DNA of 64,000 nt, taken from Strigamia acuminata (Eukaryota > Arthropoda > Chilopoda > Geophilomorpha > Linotaeniidae). A program made the position numbers and the translations under genes. The DNA lies in contig OX442314.1 in assembly GCA_949358305.1 (NCBI GenBank), positions 23,615,060 through 23,679,059 on the forward strand. Direction: 5' to 3'. The notes beneath the pieces were generated by a model. That model did not search any database and was not told the origin of the DNA. It was given only the letters and a program-made list of their open reading frames with translations. This document shows positions 44,101 through 48,578 of the stretch, piece after piece. Numbering within the stretch: position 1 is the stretch's first letter; each line of letters starts with the position of its first letter.

Positions 44101-47100
44101 TGTGTGTTACCGTGGCAACAACATCAAAGATGATCAAACTCGTAAAAAGATGAGGGTTGCCATAGAAACATTCGCCCGACAATTTAAAATTTGTTTCTTT
44201 AATACCATTTGACATCCATTAAAGTATTTTCCATGTAACAGGATTAAATTGACATTCCATTTAGAAACGCACAGTTTGTTCCGTGCTTATGACCCGTTTC
44301 CATAGCAACAGCCATTGCGGATTTCCAAAAAACTAATATATATATCGAGACCTAGTCAAAACTCAACACAGTTGAAAATAAAAGAAAAACAATGGGATTT
44401 TTAAAGACAAACTCACTTTTTTAAAAAAAAATACATTAAAATGCTTAGAAATAAAATTCTATATGGAAAAAATAAATAAATAAATAAAAAGAAAAATTTT
44501 GATGCCAAAATAAAATATTCATCTGCACCTTTAAAATTTTGATGTACTTTGAAGTTAAAAGAGAAAACTTCGAAACGAGCAAAGAGAAAGAGAATGAGTT
44601 TCAATCATTTGGAAGATGTTTTTTCATGTGATGCCATCAACTTAAAATTTCTTTTAAGTGCAGAGATGAGAGAGAAAAAAAATTCTTCAATAAAAGGGAA
44701 AAAGGAAAAATAATCCAAGTTATAAAAATTATTTTTTAAAAAAAAAAAATCTTTCAGAATGGTTTCTCAATTGAATACAATTTTCAAAGTAATTTGCATT
44801 TGCGCTAATTAAATGTATTGAAGAGGAAAAAGTCATTTGGAGAATGATATCAGATGATAAAAGAGGGGACAAAAAGACTTTTCTCGAGCATTTATCATTA
44901 ATTTTGTCATTGGCAACAATAGAGTGGTTAAACGAGATATGGAAGAAAATAAAACGAAAAAAAAAGAAAAGATCTCAGTACTTATATGGTGTATCAATGT
45001 CGTTGCCGAAACTTATTCTAGCGGAAGTAGCGTCATATATTATGCTCTTTCAGCTCCCATGCTGCATTTAAGAAGCTTACAAAAAGAAGATGGCAGCTGA
45101 AATTGAAACTGAAATAAATTCTCAGCCCAAGTAATCTCTCAAAATGGCTAACAAAAATGTGATAAAGAAGTGCTTCAATTACGGCCATTTCCAATAAAAA
45201 AAAAAGTTGCAAAATATTGCGAAAAGTTGCCATTACCATCAATAACAGCAAGAACACACAAGTAAAAGATGACAACTCATTTACAAACTCGATTTTATCT
45301 TTTTTTAAATTCAGTCCAGGAAAAATCGACATTGTTCACACTTTGCCCCCTAGAGCTTCGCTGCACTTCACTAACCAAATGAAATTAACAATCAAAACCT
45401 CAATTGTGTTACCGGCAATTTACTGCTGGATTTCCCCCACACTGTTTGCTCAGATTATAGAAACAATTTCAAATTGTTTTGTCCAAACTGTAGCTCTACG
45501 CCTAACCGTGTGATTTTATTACAGACCGTCAAAACATTCCTGATCAGAGAATTTGATTACAAAATTCGGTCCCATATATACTCCTTTTATGTTGAACGAG
45601 CTCGTGTTCCATTTCATTTTTCTTTTTCGTTTTATGTTACTAAAACAACAAAACCCTTAATAAATTCTTCGCATTCTAACAAAGCTGTGTATCAATAAAA
45701 GTAATTCATCTTGCTTTATTAACATCAGCTTTTCTCTACAATACATATTTGCAGTATTTGTGGTATTCTCTCATTTTATTACATACTAGCTGTGGCTTAT
45801 AAATAAATCCAGTGGAAGTAAATCCCATGGAAAGAAAATCCTGTGGAAATCCTGTGTTAATCCCGTTGAAATCCCATGGAAATTCCGTGGAAATAAATAA
45901 TCCCTTGGAAATAAATCCCGTGGAAATCCCATGAAAATCACTTGGAAATAAATCCCGTGGAAATCCCATGGAAATCCCTTGGAAATAAATCCCTTGGAAA
46001 TAAATCCCGTGGAAATCACGTGCAAATAAATTTCGTGGAAATCCCATGGAAACCCTTGCAAAGAAATCTCGTGGAAATCCCGTGAAAATAAATCCTGTAC
46101 AAATCACGAATCCAAGGCGATCGCATATTGAATAACATTGGCGAAAAAAGTTTACCCGTTACCCGCCCGTTACCCGTCACCGAAACAATTTCGTACCCGT
46201 ACCCGCCCGTACCCGGGCTATCCCGGAATTCCCCTACCCTACCCTACCCGTACCCGCAATTACGTGTTCATTGTTCATGGCGGTGCGATTTTACAATGAA
46301 CTACGGTAGGCTGATCAAAACATCATCATTTCAAATTTCTTAAATTTTTTAAATTTAATTTCATATTTTTTGTGTATATTAATTGAATGACATAAAAATA
46401 AACCAAATTGGTTAAATAAATCAATTTATTACGTTATTATTATAAAACTAAACCAAAAAAACAGTATGAGTAAAAGTAAAGTAAGCTGCATAAACCATTT
46501 TTATATTTCAAAGTACATATTCACGATGTTAGCACCACGTTGCGAACGTACAAAAAACGTACCCGTACCCGACCCGTAACCGGGAGTCGCGGGAGATCTA
46601 TAACCGTACCCGCCCGTACCCGTAGGGTACGGGCGGGTACGGTTACGGTTACGGGTACGGGTACCCGATGTTATTCTCGGCATAATTTATTCGCCGAATT
46701 GCTATACCAGGTTTTCGAATCATTGAATAGGGCGCGAAGCTTGCAACAGATGGCGCTAAAACCAACGGCTGCCATATTGGTTTGAAAAAAGCACCTTTTT
46801 GCCTGTTACAGGTGTATATAAACCTGTTACAGGTATCAATCATATATAAAAACACTCCCCTGTTTGAAATCTACGGTGTGTCCAAATTTCACACCAATCC
46901 GTGAAGAACTTTCAGAGATCTTAGGTCATTAACAAACGAACACTACATTTTTATTTATATAGATGAACAACTTTTGTTTATTTTCAACAGTAGATACTTT
47001 TTATATCTCCCATTATTGCACCAAACGGAAGGTGGTAACAACGAGTATCAAATGTTTTCATTACCTTGAATGTGAGCCCCCTGCAGCAGATGAACATCCG

Positions 47101-47312
47101 TTTGTAAACAGACACATCCCAAAAATACATCACAATCAAAACAAAAAGCGCCTTCCCCTACACGCATCCCAAAAAAAATCAAAAGAAAAAAAAAATGTCT
47201 TCACTTACCATCACACATTCACATCTGACACAGTACATAACACCAAATGGATGACCCAAATCTGGATGCCAAGTATCTTCCAATTCATAAGTTTTACCGC
47301 CGAAATGGCATT
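2342..47312 (-). CDS. chrd: Chordin, secreted BMP antagonist (22 exons found; first exon missing)
   Basis: Chordin is an extracellular protein that binds BMP ligands through its cysteine-rich (CR) repeats and is released from them by tolloid/BMP1 proteases; this sets dorsoventral patterning in bilaterians. Twenty-two exons join in phase into about 873 residues (numbered here from the Glu just before the first CR1 Cys): CR1 2-74, acidic linker 75-98, CHRD1 about 99-211, CHRD2 219-337, CHRD3 349-465, CHRD4 470-582, CR2 614-670, CR3 690-758, linker 759-790, CR4 791-852, basic tail 855-873. Each CR has the full set of ten cysteines, with CxxCxC and CC..C signatures. Each CHRD ends in a GAV/GRI/GAI-like strand (KGAV, SGRI, RGAI, RGRI). 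Sequons are seen at residues 420, 425, 569, 685 and 781. Family members are about 950-1,040 residues; the shortfall is the missing signal-peptide exon and a shorter CR1-CHRD1 linker. Joins: 47312..47209, 34231..34099, 34027..33971, 30146..30029, 23830..23731, 13990..13849, 13759..13616, 11563..11466, 11400..11253, 11178..11066, 10982..10872, 9649..9290, 9232..9113, 8442..8272, 7553..7445, 6757..6722, 6631..6528, 3532..3424, 3342..3253, 3175..3078, 2979..2886, 2403..2342. Confidence 0.95.
2506..2807. repeat. Minisatellite with 31-bp unit and a 122-bp higher-order period
   Basis: About ten units sharing AACAAAACGACTAAAATAAA followed by TATCGAAATTG or TGTCTAAATTG. The variant order repeats after about 122 bp: the string ACGACTAAATTC recurs at 2,542 and 2,664. 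It fills most of the 482-bp intron between exons U and V. Confidence 0.9.
2886..2979 (-). CDS. chrd: chordin exon U: second half of CR4
   Basis: Residues 823-853 read [16 protein letters not shown], then [11 protein letters not shown], completing CR4. The donor GTATTA is in phase 1, like the ends of the other three CRs, so a terminal exon is expected. Reading through the donor would instead give about 11 hydrophobic residues and a stop. Confidence 0.94.
3078..3175 (-). CDS. chrd: chordin exon T: first half of CR4
   Basis: Residues 790-822 read [33 protein letters not shown] (vertebrate CR4: [32 protein letters not shown]). Acceptor CTGAAG in phase 1, donor GTGAGA in phase 0. Confidence 0.95.
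3253..3342 (-). CDS. chrd: chordin exon S: CR3-CR4 linker
   Basis: Phase 1-1 exon of 90 bp, residues 760-789: [18 protein letters not shown], then [12 protein letters not shown]. In other chordins this linker holds the downstream tolloid site. The acceptor is TTTATTAG at 3,343-3,344; a nearer CAG would be out of phase with exon R, so the upstream one was chosen. Introns on both sides are about 80 bp. A sequon lies at Asn 781. Confidence 0.87.
3424..3532 (-). CDS. chrd: chordin exon R: second half of CR3
   Basis: Residues 724-759 read [18 protein letters not shown], then [10 protein letters not shown], completing ten cysteines. It lies 3 kb downstream of exon Q. Acceptor GGATAG, donor GTAAAA in phase 1. 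Confidence 0.94.
3826..4013. repeat. Minisatellite, unit about 20 bp
   Basis: Eight or nine imperfect units of the form ATTTTAGGCCCAAAAATAAA, with A-run length variation and AGG/AAG/AAA changes. Confidence 0.85.
5020..5090 (-). mobile_element. hAT-like transposon terminus
   Basis: Read on the minus strand from 5,090 it begins CAGGGCCGGATTTAGG, continues with GCGGGGCCCC, and runs into a long C-tract. CAGGGCCGGATTTA-type starts are typical of hAT-superfamily ends. The partner end and an 8-bp target duplication were not identified, so this may be a fragment. Confidence 0.45.
6528..6631 (-). CDS. chrd: chordin exon Q: first half of CR3
   Basis: Residues 689-723 read [34 protein letters not shown], almost the vertebrate CR3 wording (GCYFDGDRSWRAAGTRWHP..CAVCTC). 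Acceptor TTTTAG in phase 1, donor GTAAGT in phase 0. Confidence 0.97.
6722..6757 (-). CDS. chrd: chordin exon P: 36-bp CR2-CR3 linker micro-exon
   Basis: A phase 1-1 exon of 36 bp coding for [12 protein letters not shown] (residues 677-688), with a sequon at Asn 685. Acceptor TTTTAG and donor GTAAGT are both strong, and the phases match exon O and exon Q exactly. Being symmetric, it could be skipped without a frame change. Confidence 0.85.
6758..7444. other. Intron between exons O and P
   Basis: A 687-bp intron with no repeat or coding segment that I could recognise. Confidence 0.7.
7445..7553 (-). CDS. chrd: chordin exon O: second half of CR2
   Basis: Residues 641-676 read [16 protein letters not shown], then [14 protein letters not shown], completing ten cysteines. 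Vertebrate CR2 reads RTVICDPVVCPPPSC..DQCCPVC. Acceptor TTTTCAG, donor GTGAGT in phase 1. Confidence 0.95.
7554..8271. other. Intron between exons N and O
   Basis: A 718-bp intron interrupting CR2. A short tract around 7,960-8,060 repeats AAAATGCA/AAGTGCA-type words. Nothing else is seen. Confidence 0.7.
8272..8442 (-). CDS. chrd: chordin exon N: post-CHRD linker and first half of CR2
   Basis: Residues 584-640. The exon starts [13 protein letters not shown], which follows CHRD4, then [20 protein letters not shown] and CMMCSCR, the first half of CR2. CR2 is therefore the only CR module whose first Cys is not at an exon start. Acceptor TTTGTAG, donor GTAAGA, phase 0 directly after CSCR, at the same module position as in the other three CRs. 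Confidence 0.95.
8443..9112. other. Intron between exons M and N
   Basis: A 670-bp intron, A-rich in its middle (8,630-8,750). No other feature was recognised. Confidence 0.7.
9113..9232 (-). CDS. chrd: chordin exon M: end of CHRD4
   Basis: Residues 544-583 read [40 protein letters not shown]. The final VRGRINN strand corresponds to LRGQVHI closing vertebrate CHRD4. A sequon lies at Asn 569. It follows a 57-bp intron, the shortest in the gene. Acceptor TTTATAG, donor GTAAGT, phase 0. Confidence 0.94.
9290..9649 (-). CDS. chrd: chordin exon L: end of CHRD3 and start of CHRD4
   Basis: The largest exon (360 bp, phase 0-0, residues 424-543). It reads through the CHRD3 end ([26 protein letters not shown]) and straight into CHRD4 ([42 protein letters not shown]). 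The vertebrate counterpart runs from MLLQNELFLNVGT to GPRRLLKGF. Acceptor TTTGCAG, donor GTGAGT. A sequon starts at Asn 425. The CHRD3-CHRD4 boundary has no intron, unlike the CHRD1-CHRD2 and CHRD2-CHRD3 boundaries. Confidence 0.96.
9650..10871. other. Intron between exons K and L
   Basis: A 1,222-bp intron. Its part at 10,540-10,700 is clearly less AT-rich than its surroundings, with several CpGs. An open frame over it shows no family resemblance. Confidence 0.65.
10872..10982 (-). CDS. chrd: chordin exon K: CHRD3 middle
   Basis: Residues 387-423 read [30 protein letters not shown] and SSFNNSW. This matches YQVQVVGTSSEVVAMTLE in vertebrate CHRD3. A sequon begins at Asn 420. Phase 0 on both sides; acceptor CCTATAG, donor GTAAGT. 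Confidence 0.93.
11066..11178 (-). CDS. chrd: chordin exon J: start of CHRD3
   Basis: Residues 350-386 read [14 protein letters not shown], then [20 protein letters not shown], a typical CHRD opening (vertebrates: LQSVLCG..TGAAGSASLTLLGNGSLIY). Acceptor TTTTCAG, donor GTGAGA in phase 0. Flanked by 74- and 83-bp introns. Confidence 0.94.
11253..11400 (-). CDS. chrd: chordin exon I: end of CHRD2
   Basis: Residues 300-348 read [20 protein letters not shown], then [10 protein letters not shown] and the closing strand [14 protein letters not shown]. Vertebrate CHRD2 ends in the same pattern (GLRISGHIAARKSCD). The donor, GTTGAG, is weaker than usual, but the phase-1 T joins CC in exon J to give Ser and keeps the alignment C-x-x-F/L-Q-x-V-L. 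Acceptor ACAATAG. Confidence 0.87.
11466..11563 (-). CDS. chrd: chordin exon H: CHRD2 middle, with two in-frame acceptors
   Basis: Encodes about residues 267-299, containing [21 protein letters not shown] run of 15 T is followed by TTTAG, and 9 bp later by a second acceptor TTGCAG, both in frame. The distal choice adds Asp-Ile-Ala-Gly; the proximal choice starts Gly-Leu-Pro. I chose the first AG after the T-run, so the right edge is 11,563; the alternative is 11,554. Donor GTAACG after PNN, phase 0. Only a 65-bp intron follows. Confidence 0.82.
11564..13615. other. Intron between exons G and H
   Basis: A 2,052-bp intron with an (AAAT)n run near 13,500 and A/T tracts. No coding segment was recognised. 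Confidence 0.65.
13501..13530. repeat. (AAAT)n microsatellite
   Basis: About seven perfect tetranucleotide units in the intron between exons G and H. Confidence 0.9.
13616..13759 (-). CDS. chrd: chordin exon G: start of CHRD2
   Basis: Completes Glu 219 and reads TFSALLRPP, a Gly-rich turn, [20 protein letters not shown] and NGIVSDY. This matches the vertebrate [38 protein letters not shown] in position and pattern. Acceptor AATGTAG, donor GTAAGA, phase 1. Confidence 0.94.
13849..13990 (-). CDS. chrd: chordin exon F: end of CHRD1
   Basis: Residues 172-218 begin [19 protein letters not shown], the most recognisable chordin motif (vertebrates read VCGVWRAVPRL..LLR), and close with the [13 protein letters not shown] strand. 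Acceptor GGTACAG, donor GTGAGT, phase 1. Separated from exon G by an 89-bp intron. Confidence 0.97.
14789..15093. repeat. Minisatellite with 21-bp unit
   Basis: About 14 units of TTTTTCCATTGAAATTTTAA plus one base, with ATT/GTT variants. The period is a multiple of three, so it yields a fake open frame of seven-residue repeats. Confidence 0.92.
15166..15252 (+). mobile_element. Fragment of the TACCGTATTTTA-type MITE
   Basis: Matches the right part of the element at 26,040-26,314, including TAGCCRCGGCTACTATT and a degraded end TTAATCCAGAAAATACGGTA. The near-palindrome AATAGTAGCCACGGCTAC followed by TATT stands out. Confidence 0.6.
16085..16345 (+). repeat. TGCATT-rich dispersed repeat, copy 1
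   Basis: Shares ordered blocks with 59,826-60,018: AATGCATTCCAAAA, AGCATTTCG, TTATTTGTACATTAAATAAT, GAAAATGCATTC and a final GCATTC. A third copy in the opposite orientation lies at about 32,105-32,365. Confidence 0.7.
16998..17011. promoter_or_regulatory. RFX X-box-like motif
   Basis: GTTGCCCTGGCAAC, a perfect 14-bp palindrome that fits the X-box form bound by RFX factors. Function is inferred from the motif only. Confidence 0.35.
18134..18422 (+). mobile_element. Dispersed repeat, copy 1 (pair with 48.3 kb)
   Basis: Begins TAAGGCCCGGATAAATGCAT, contains a hairpin-like block CGCCATTTTTCCCG..CGGCGATTTGTGTC, and ends CACCAGGGGAAGTC..AATTAGTGTCTGGAAAAAG. The reverse complement is at 48,316-48,578. 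This is probably a non-autonomous transposon; its class is unclear. Confidence 0.7.
18842..18855. promoter_or_regulatory. RFX X-box-like motif (weaker)
   Basis: GTTGTCGTGGAAAC, close to the X-box form GTTRYCRTGGAAAC. Confidence 0.25.
20512..20548. repeat. Poly(A) run of more than 30
   Basis: An uninterrupted A homopolymer, one of several in the window; no adjacent retroposed body was identified. Confidence 0.9.
20850..21320. other. Less AT-rich intronic island with X-box motif
   Basis: This stretch has several CpGs (for example TCGCGATGCTGCGCGG) in contrast to the surrounding A/T DNA, contains the X-box at 20,951, and shows no credible open frame. It could be a cis-regulatory element; that is inference. 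Confidence 0.3.
20951..20964. promoter_or_regulatory. RFX X-box-like motif
   Basis: GTTGCCATGACAAC inside the less AT-rich island at about 20.9 kb, a full X-box match. Confidence 0.4.
23731..23830 (-). CDS. chrd: chordin exon E: middle of CHRD1
   Basis: One base finishes Arg 138, then residues 139-171 read [19 protein letters not shown] and on to RAKSYK. This matches the vertebrate stretch RPTRIRFSDSNGSVLFEH. Acceptor TTTACAG, donor GTAAAT, leaving in phase 0. It is isolated between introns of 6.2 and 9.7 kb. Confidence 0.94.
24290..24430. other. GC-rich patch
   Basis: About 140 bp that are strikingly rich in GC and CpG (for example GTCCGGCCGGCGCCAGGG) inside very AT-rich DNA. Open frames cross it but match nothing I know, and it is not rRNA-like. 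Origin unknown. Confidence 0.5.
24684..24990. repeat. Minisatellite, unit about 30 bp
   Basis: Units built from AATTTGTGAAATTTTAATGA plus AAATTTGAAA, clear in the first 150 bp and degraded later. Confidence 0.8.
26040..26314 (+). mobile_element. TA-flanked MITE with TACCGTATTTTA inverted repeats, complete copy 1
   Basis: The left end TACCGTATTTTATCGATTAA and right end TTAATCGGTAAAATACGGTA are inverted repeats that begin and end with TA, which suggests a TA target duplication as in Tc1/mariner-type elements. The internal part has sub-repeats around ACGGTATT and CGTTCGT. It is 275 bp with no coding capacity. An inverted relative lies at 54,325. Confidence 0.8.
30029..30146 (-). CDS. chrd: chordin exon D: start of CHRD1
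   Basis: Encodes [25 protein letters not shown] and [10 protein letters not shown], the standard opening of a CHRD domain (F-x-A-L-L-x-G, then a Gly-x-Ala-x-F-T strand). It begins with two bases completing Glu 99 and ends with two bases of Arg 138. Acceptor TTGACAG, donor GTAAGA. The neighbouring introns are 3.8 and 6.2 kb. Confidence 0.94.
31828..32006 (+). repeat. Diverged tandem duplication
   Basis: Two copies about 115 bp apart share TTCAATAAGCCTACAGCGATT versus the related CAATAAACCTACGGCAATTT, each ending in TGCCAATAAT. Confidence 0.55.
32105..32365 (-). repeat. TGCATT-rich dispersed repeat, copy 2 (reverse)
   Basis: Reverse-oriented relative of the copies at 16.1 and 59.8 kb, with AAATGCATTCCCGGTA, ATCCATTTTCAAATCCA and TTTTGGAATGCAT blocks in inverse order. 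Confidence 0.6.
33971..34027 (-). CDS. chrd: chordin exon C: acidic linker after CR1
   Basis: A 57-bp exon with phase 1 on both sides, encoding residues 80-98. It has no cysteine and contains [11 protein letters not shown]. In other chordins the linker after CR1 carries the upstream tolloid/BMP1 cleavage site. The acidic run after DVM is the obvious candidate here. The intron before it is only 71 bp; the intron after it is 3.8 kb. The exon is supported by good splice sites (TCGGTTTAG and GTAAGG) and exact phase with both neighbours. Confidence 0.88.
34099..34231 (-). CDS. chrd: chordin exon B: second half of CR1
   Basis: Residues 36-79 complete CR1: a basic [13 protein letters not shown] stretch, then NECTKPTC and the [10 protein letters not shown] end. 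This resembles the vertebrate CR1 wording (NIKPEC, LPGHCCQTC). The acceptor is TTTGCAG, phase 0; the donor GTGAGT is in phase 1 after NGFN. The six cysteines here plus four in exon A make the ten of a complete vWC module. Confidence 0.95.
35250..35650. other. Less AT-rich intronic island with X-box motif
   Basis: About 400 bp with balanced base composition, several CpGs and words such as GACTTGGCGGGGCGGC and CTGGGGTGGGGTC, in the longest intron. The X-box is at 35,438. The reading frames across it do not resemble a protein family. Best candidate enhancer in this intron, by inference. Confidence 0.35.
35438..35451. promoter_or_regulatory. RFX X-box-like motif
   Basis: GTCGCCATGGAAAC, a full match to the X-box GTNRCCATGGAAAC form. 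Confidence 0.4.
36557..36570 (+). promoter_or_regulatory. CTCF-core-like motif
   Basis: CACAGGTGGCGC matches the AGGTGGC-R-S core of the CTCF site but lacks the usual CCA start. Weak evidence. Confidence 0.2.
36960..37146 (-). mobile_element. Two hAT-like termini in the same orientation
   Basis: Read on the minus strand, CAGGGCCGGATTAAGCTTTT begins at 37,017, and a relative, CAGGTGCGGATTAAGCTTTT, begins about 127 bp to the right. Both continue TTGGG then CTTTAGAA or CCCTAGAA. They look like fragments or nested insertions of one hAT-type family. Confidence 0.45.
39722..40130 (+). repeat. Direct repeat pair, about 273 bp apart
   Basis: AACGAAGAAAAATTAAAGAC followed by GACGTAAAAAGTCG at 39,722 recurs at about 39,995 with GATGTAAAAAGTCG. 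Both copies then reach CACGCAAC..TGCATCGTAGT. The second copy carries an extra insert before that block. Confidence 0.75.
41322..41338. repeat. Poly(C) run
   Basis: An unusual C homopolymer next to the following minisatellite, reminiscent of the C-tract beside the hAT-like end at 5.03 kb. Confidence 0.85.
41404..41712. repeat. Minisatellite with 20-21-bp unit
   Basis: About 15 units of TTTTCGCCTAAAATTTCATT with small changes (CTCAAAATTCATT in the first units). The 21-bp period creates a fake seven-residue protein repeat. Confidence 0.93.
43056..43170 (+). repeat. Local duplication
   Basis: CAAGATTCTCCATTTGTATA plus AAAATT occurs twice, about 75 bp apart, preceded by related ACTCATTTA..CATTTGCT blocks. 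Confidence 0.75.
43466..43500. repeat. Two 17-bp units each with a TACGTCA word
   Basis: CTACGTCATTTCCGTTCT is followed by CTACGTCATCCCCGTC. TACGTCA is a CREB/ATF-type half-site. A third ACGTAG lies just downstream. Confidence 0.4.
44106..44119. promoter_or_regulatory. RFX X-box-like motif, cluster site 1
   Basis: GTTACCGTGGCAAC, an imperfect palindrome of X-box form, 50 bp from the next site. Confidence 0.45.
44156..44169. promoter_or_regulatory. RFX X-box-like motif, cluster site 2
   Basis: GTTGCCATAGAAAC, exactly 50 bp (start to start) from site 1. Confidence 0.45.
44296..44309. promoter_or_regulatory. RFX X-box-like motif, cluster site 3
   Basis: GTTTCCATAGCAAC, 140 bp (start to start) from site 2. 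Confidence 0.45.
45805..46105. repeat. Irregular minisatellite of GGAAATCCC / GGAAATAAATCCC words
   Basis: Units of CCCGTGGAAATCCCATGGAA and CCTTGGAAATAAATCCCGTG alternate irregularly over about 300 bp. Open frames across it are artefacts. Confidence 0.9.
46140..46682. mobile_element. Element with TACCCG-rich inverted ends
   Basis: The left 110 bp is packed with TTACCCG/TACCCG words, the middle 300 bp is AT-rich, and the right 120 bp carries TACCCG words followed by their inverse (GGTTACGGTTACGGGTACGG). The right part contains an internal palindrome around GTACCCGTAGGGTAC. Most likely a non-autonomous DNA transposon with simple-sequence inverted repeats; class unknown. Confidence 0.5.
46743..46756 (+). 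promoter_or_regulatory. CTCF-like motif
   Basis: GCAACAGATGGCGC matches 12 of 14 positions of the CTCF core form CCASYAGRKGGCRS by eye. Whether it is bound is unknown. Confidence 0.25.
47209..47312 (-). CDS. chrd: chordin exon A: first half of CR1
   Basis: This is the most upstream exon found. It enters with two bases (AA) that complete a split codon, probably Glu, right before the first CR1 cysteine. Residues 2-35 carry the CHFGGK start, the TWHPDLG...PFGVMYC core that is nearly invariant in chordin CR1, and the CVRCEC signature. The acceptor is TTTTTCAG; the donor GTAAGTGA follows ECVM in phase 0. The next exon is 13 kb away. A preceding exon ending in phase 1 with the start codon and signal peptide is required. 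Confidence 0.95.
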
Positions 47313-48315
47313 CTGAAAAATGAAACCACAATTTGTTAAAAATAGATCCAAAAAAAAATATTAAAAAAAATAAAAATAAAAATAAAAATACATAAAAAAA
47401 AAAACACTTTTATAAAAATACAAAACTCATCAATTTATGAAATTTAAAACACGCAGCCTTATAAAGCCTCCGACCTACAAGCAGAACAACTAAACTCTGC
47501 AGCACCCAAACAAAAACAAGTGTTTGGGGTTGATGAACTTTTTTTCGCCCACCTTTCAAAGCGCGCATCACAACAGCAATGAGTCAGCCACCATTATATA
47601 TTTAACTCAAACCCGCGCAAATTTCACACTCGACTCTCTCCACAAATTGAACCGCAATATAAATGGAATTCTGTAACATCATATCAATTTTTTTTTCTTC
47701 TCTTTCCCATTTTTTTCCTCCTGTTTTTAACTGCACTTCTCATTTCACTAGCAACTCCCAACAGTGATTGTGCACACACTTGCGATGTTGGATAAGAGAC
47801 CCCACTTTTCCCGCCATGCCCTGGGGGAAAATTGAGGTCACAATCGCATAGAAAACTTGGCACTGTTGGTCGCAGATATTTCTCCCATGACGACGAAGCG
47901 CGTGCACTAAGGGAACAACTTTTATAACAACCCACATCACACAATTCGTTGGGAAAGGGGTCATATATTGTTTAAAAAAAGAATGGATTTCTCGAGTTAT
48001 TACTGCCATGTGATTATTCGCCCAGATAAATCAGGCTTGGTAATATATAAAGGCGGTTCTTGTGTCCACTTGCGTGATCCAAACCTTTTCCTCTCCCTTT
48101 TACTGTGAGGAATGAGTCCAGGTGGATCTCTGCTTTTTTTCGCCAAGGTTAAATCTGGAGCGCTGCCATTGGAATAGGATAGCACCCGAGTCAAAACACG
48201 GATTCATCAGACGCAAGGCTACAATTTTTCCAAATTTAACTCCACCGTAATTTTTTCCACCCTCAATTTATTATTATTTTATAAAACATACATTGGCTGC
48301 GTTCAAACTGCTTTG

Positions 48316-48578
48316 TTTATTTCTTAAAACTTTTTCCAGACACTAATTTAGTGACTTCCCCTGGTGTTTGTTTTTCCCGAAGTCCTCAGTATTCCGAACA
48401 CAAGCATACGTACGTGATATGTGTCTTCAAAAAAATTAATTAATTAATTATCGTTAAAAAAGAGACACAAATCGCCGTTTTTTCCCGGAAAAATGGCGAT
48501 TCATGCATTTATTTCTGATTTTCGAAAGATATGAATAAAAATAGTTCCTATGCATTTATGCATTTATCCGGGCCTTAC
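48316..48578 (-). mobile_element. Dispersed repeat, copy 2 (pair with 18.1 kb)
   Basis: Reverse complement of 18,134-18,422: it runs from CTTTTTCCAGACACTAATTT through GACTTCCCCTGGTGT, GACACAAATCGCCG and GGAAAAATGGCGAT to TGCATTTATCCGGGCCTTA. Confidence 0.7.

Larger units (their letters stand above)
34232..47208. other. 13-kb intron inside CR1 (between exons A and B)
   Basis: The largest intron, placed after CxCV-M in CR1. It holds a less AT-rich island at 35.25-35.65 kb, hAT-like ends near 37.0 kb, a direct repeat pair at 39.7/40.0 kb, minisatellites at 41.4 and 45.8 kb, three X-box motifs at 44.1-44.3 kb and a TACCCG-rich inverted element at 46.15-46.68 kb. No nested gene was recognised. 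Confidence 0.65.

Noticed and set aside
45736-46107. Open frames of GFPRDFF/GISMGF-type repeats
   Set aside because: They follow the GGAAATCCC minisatellite and run on more than one frame; no domain.
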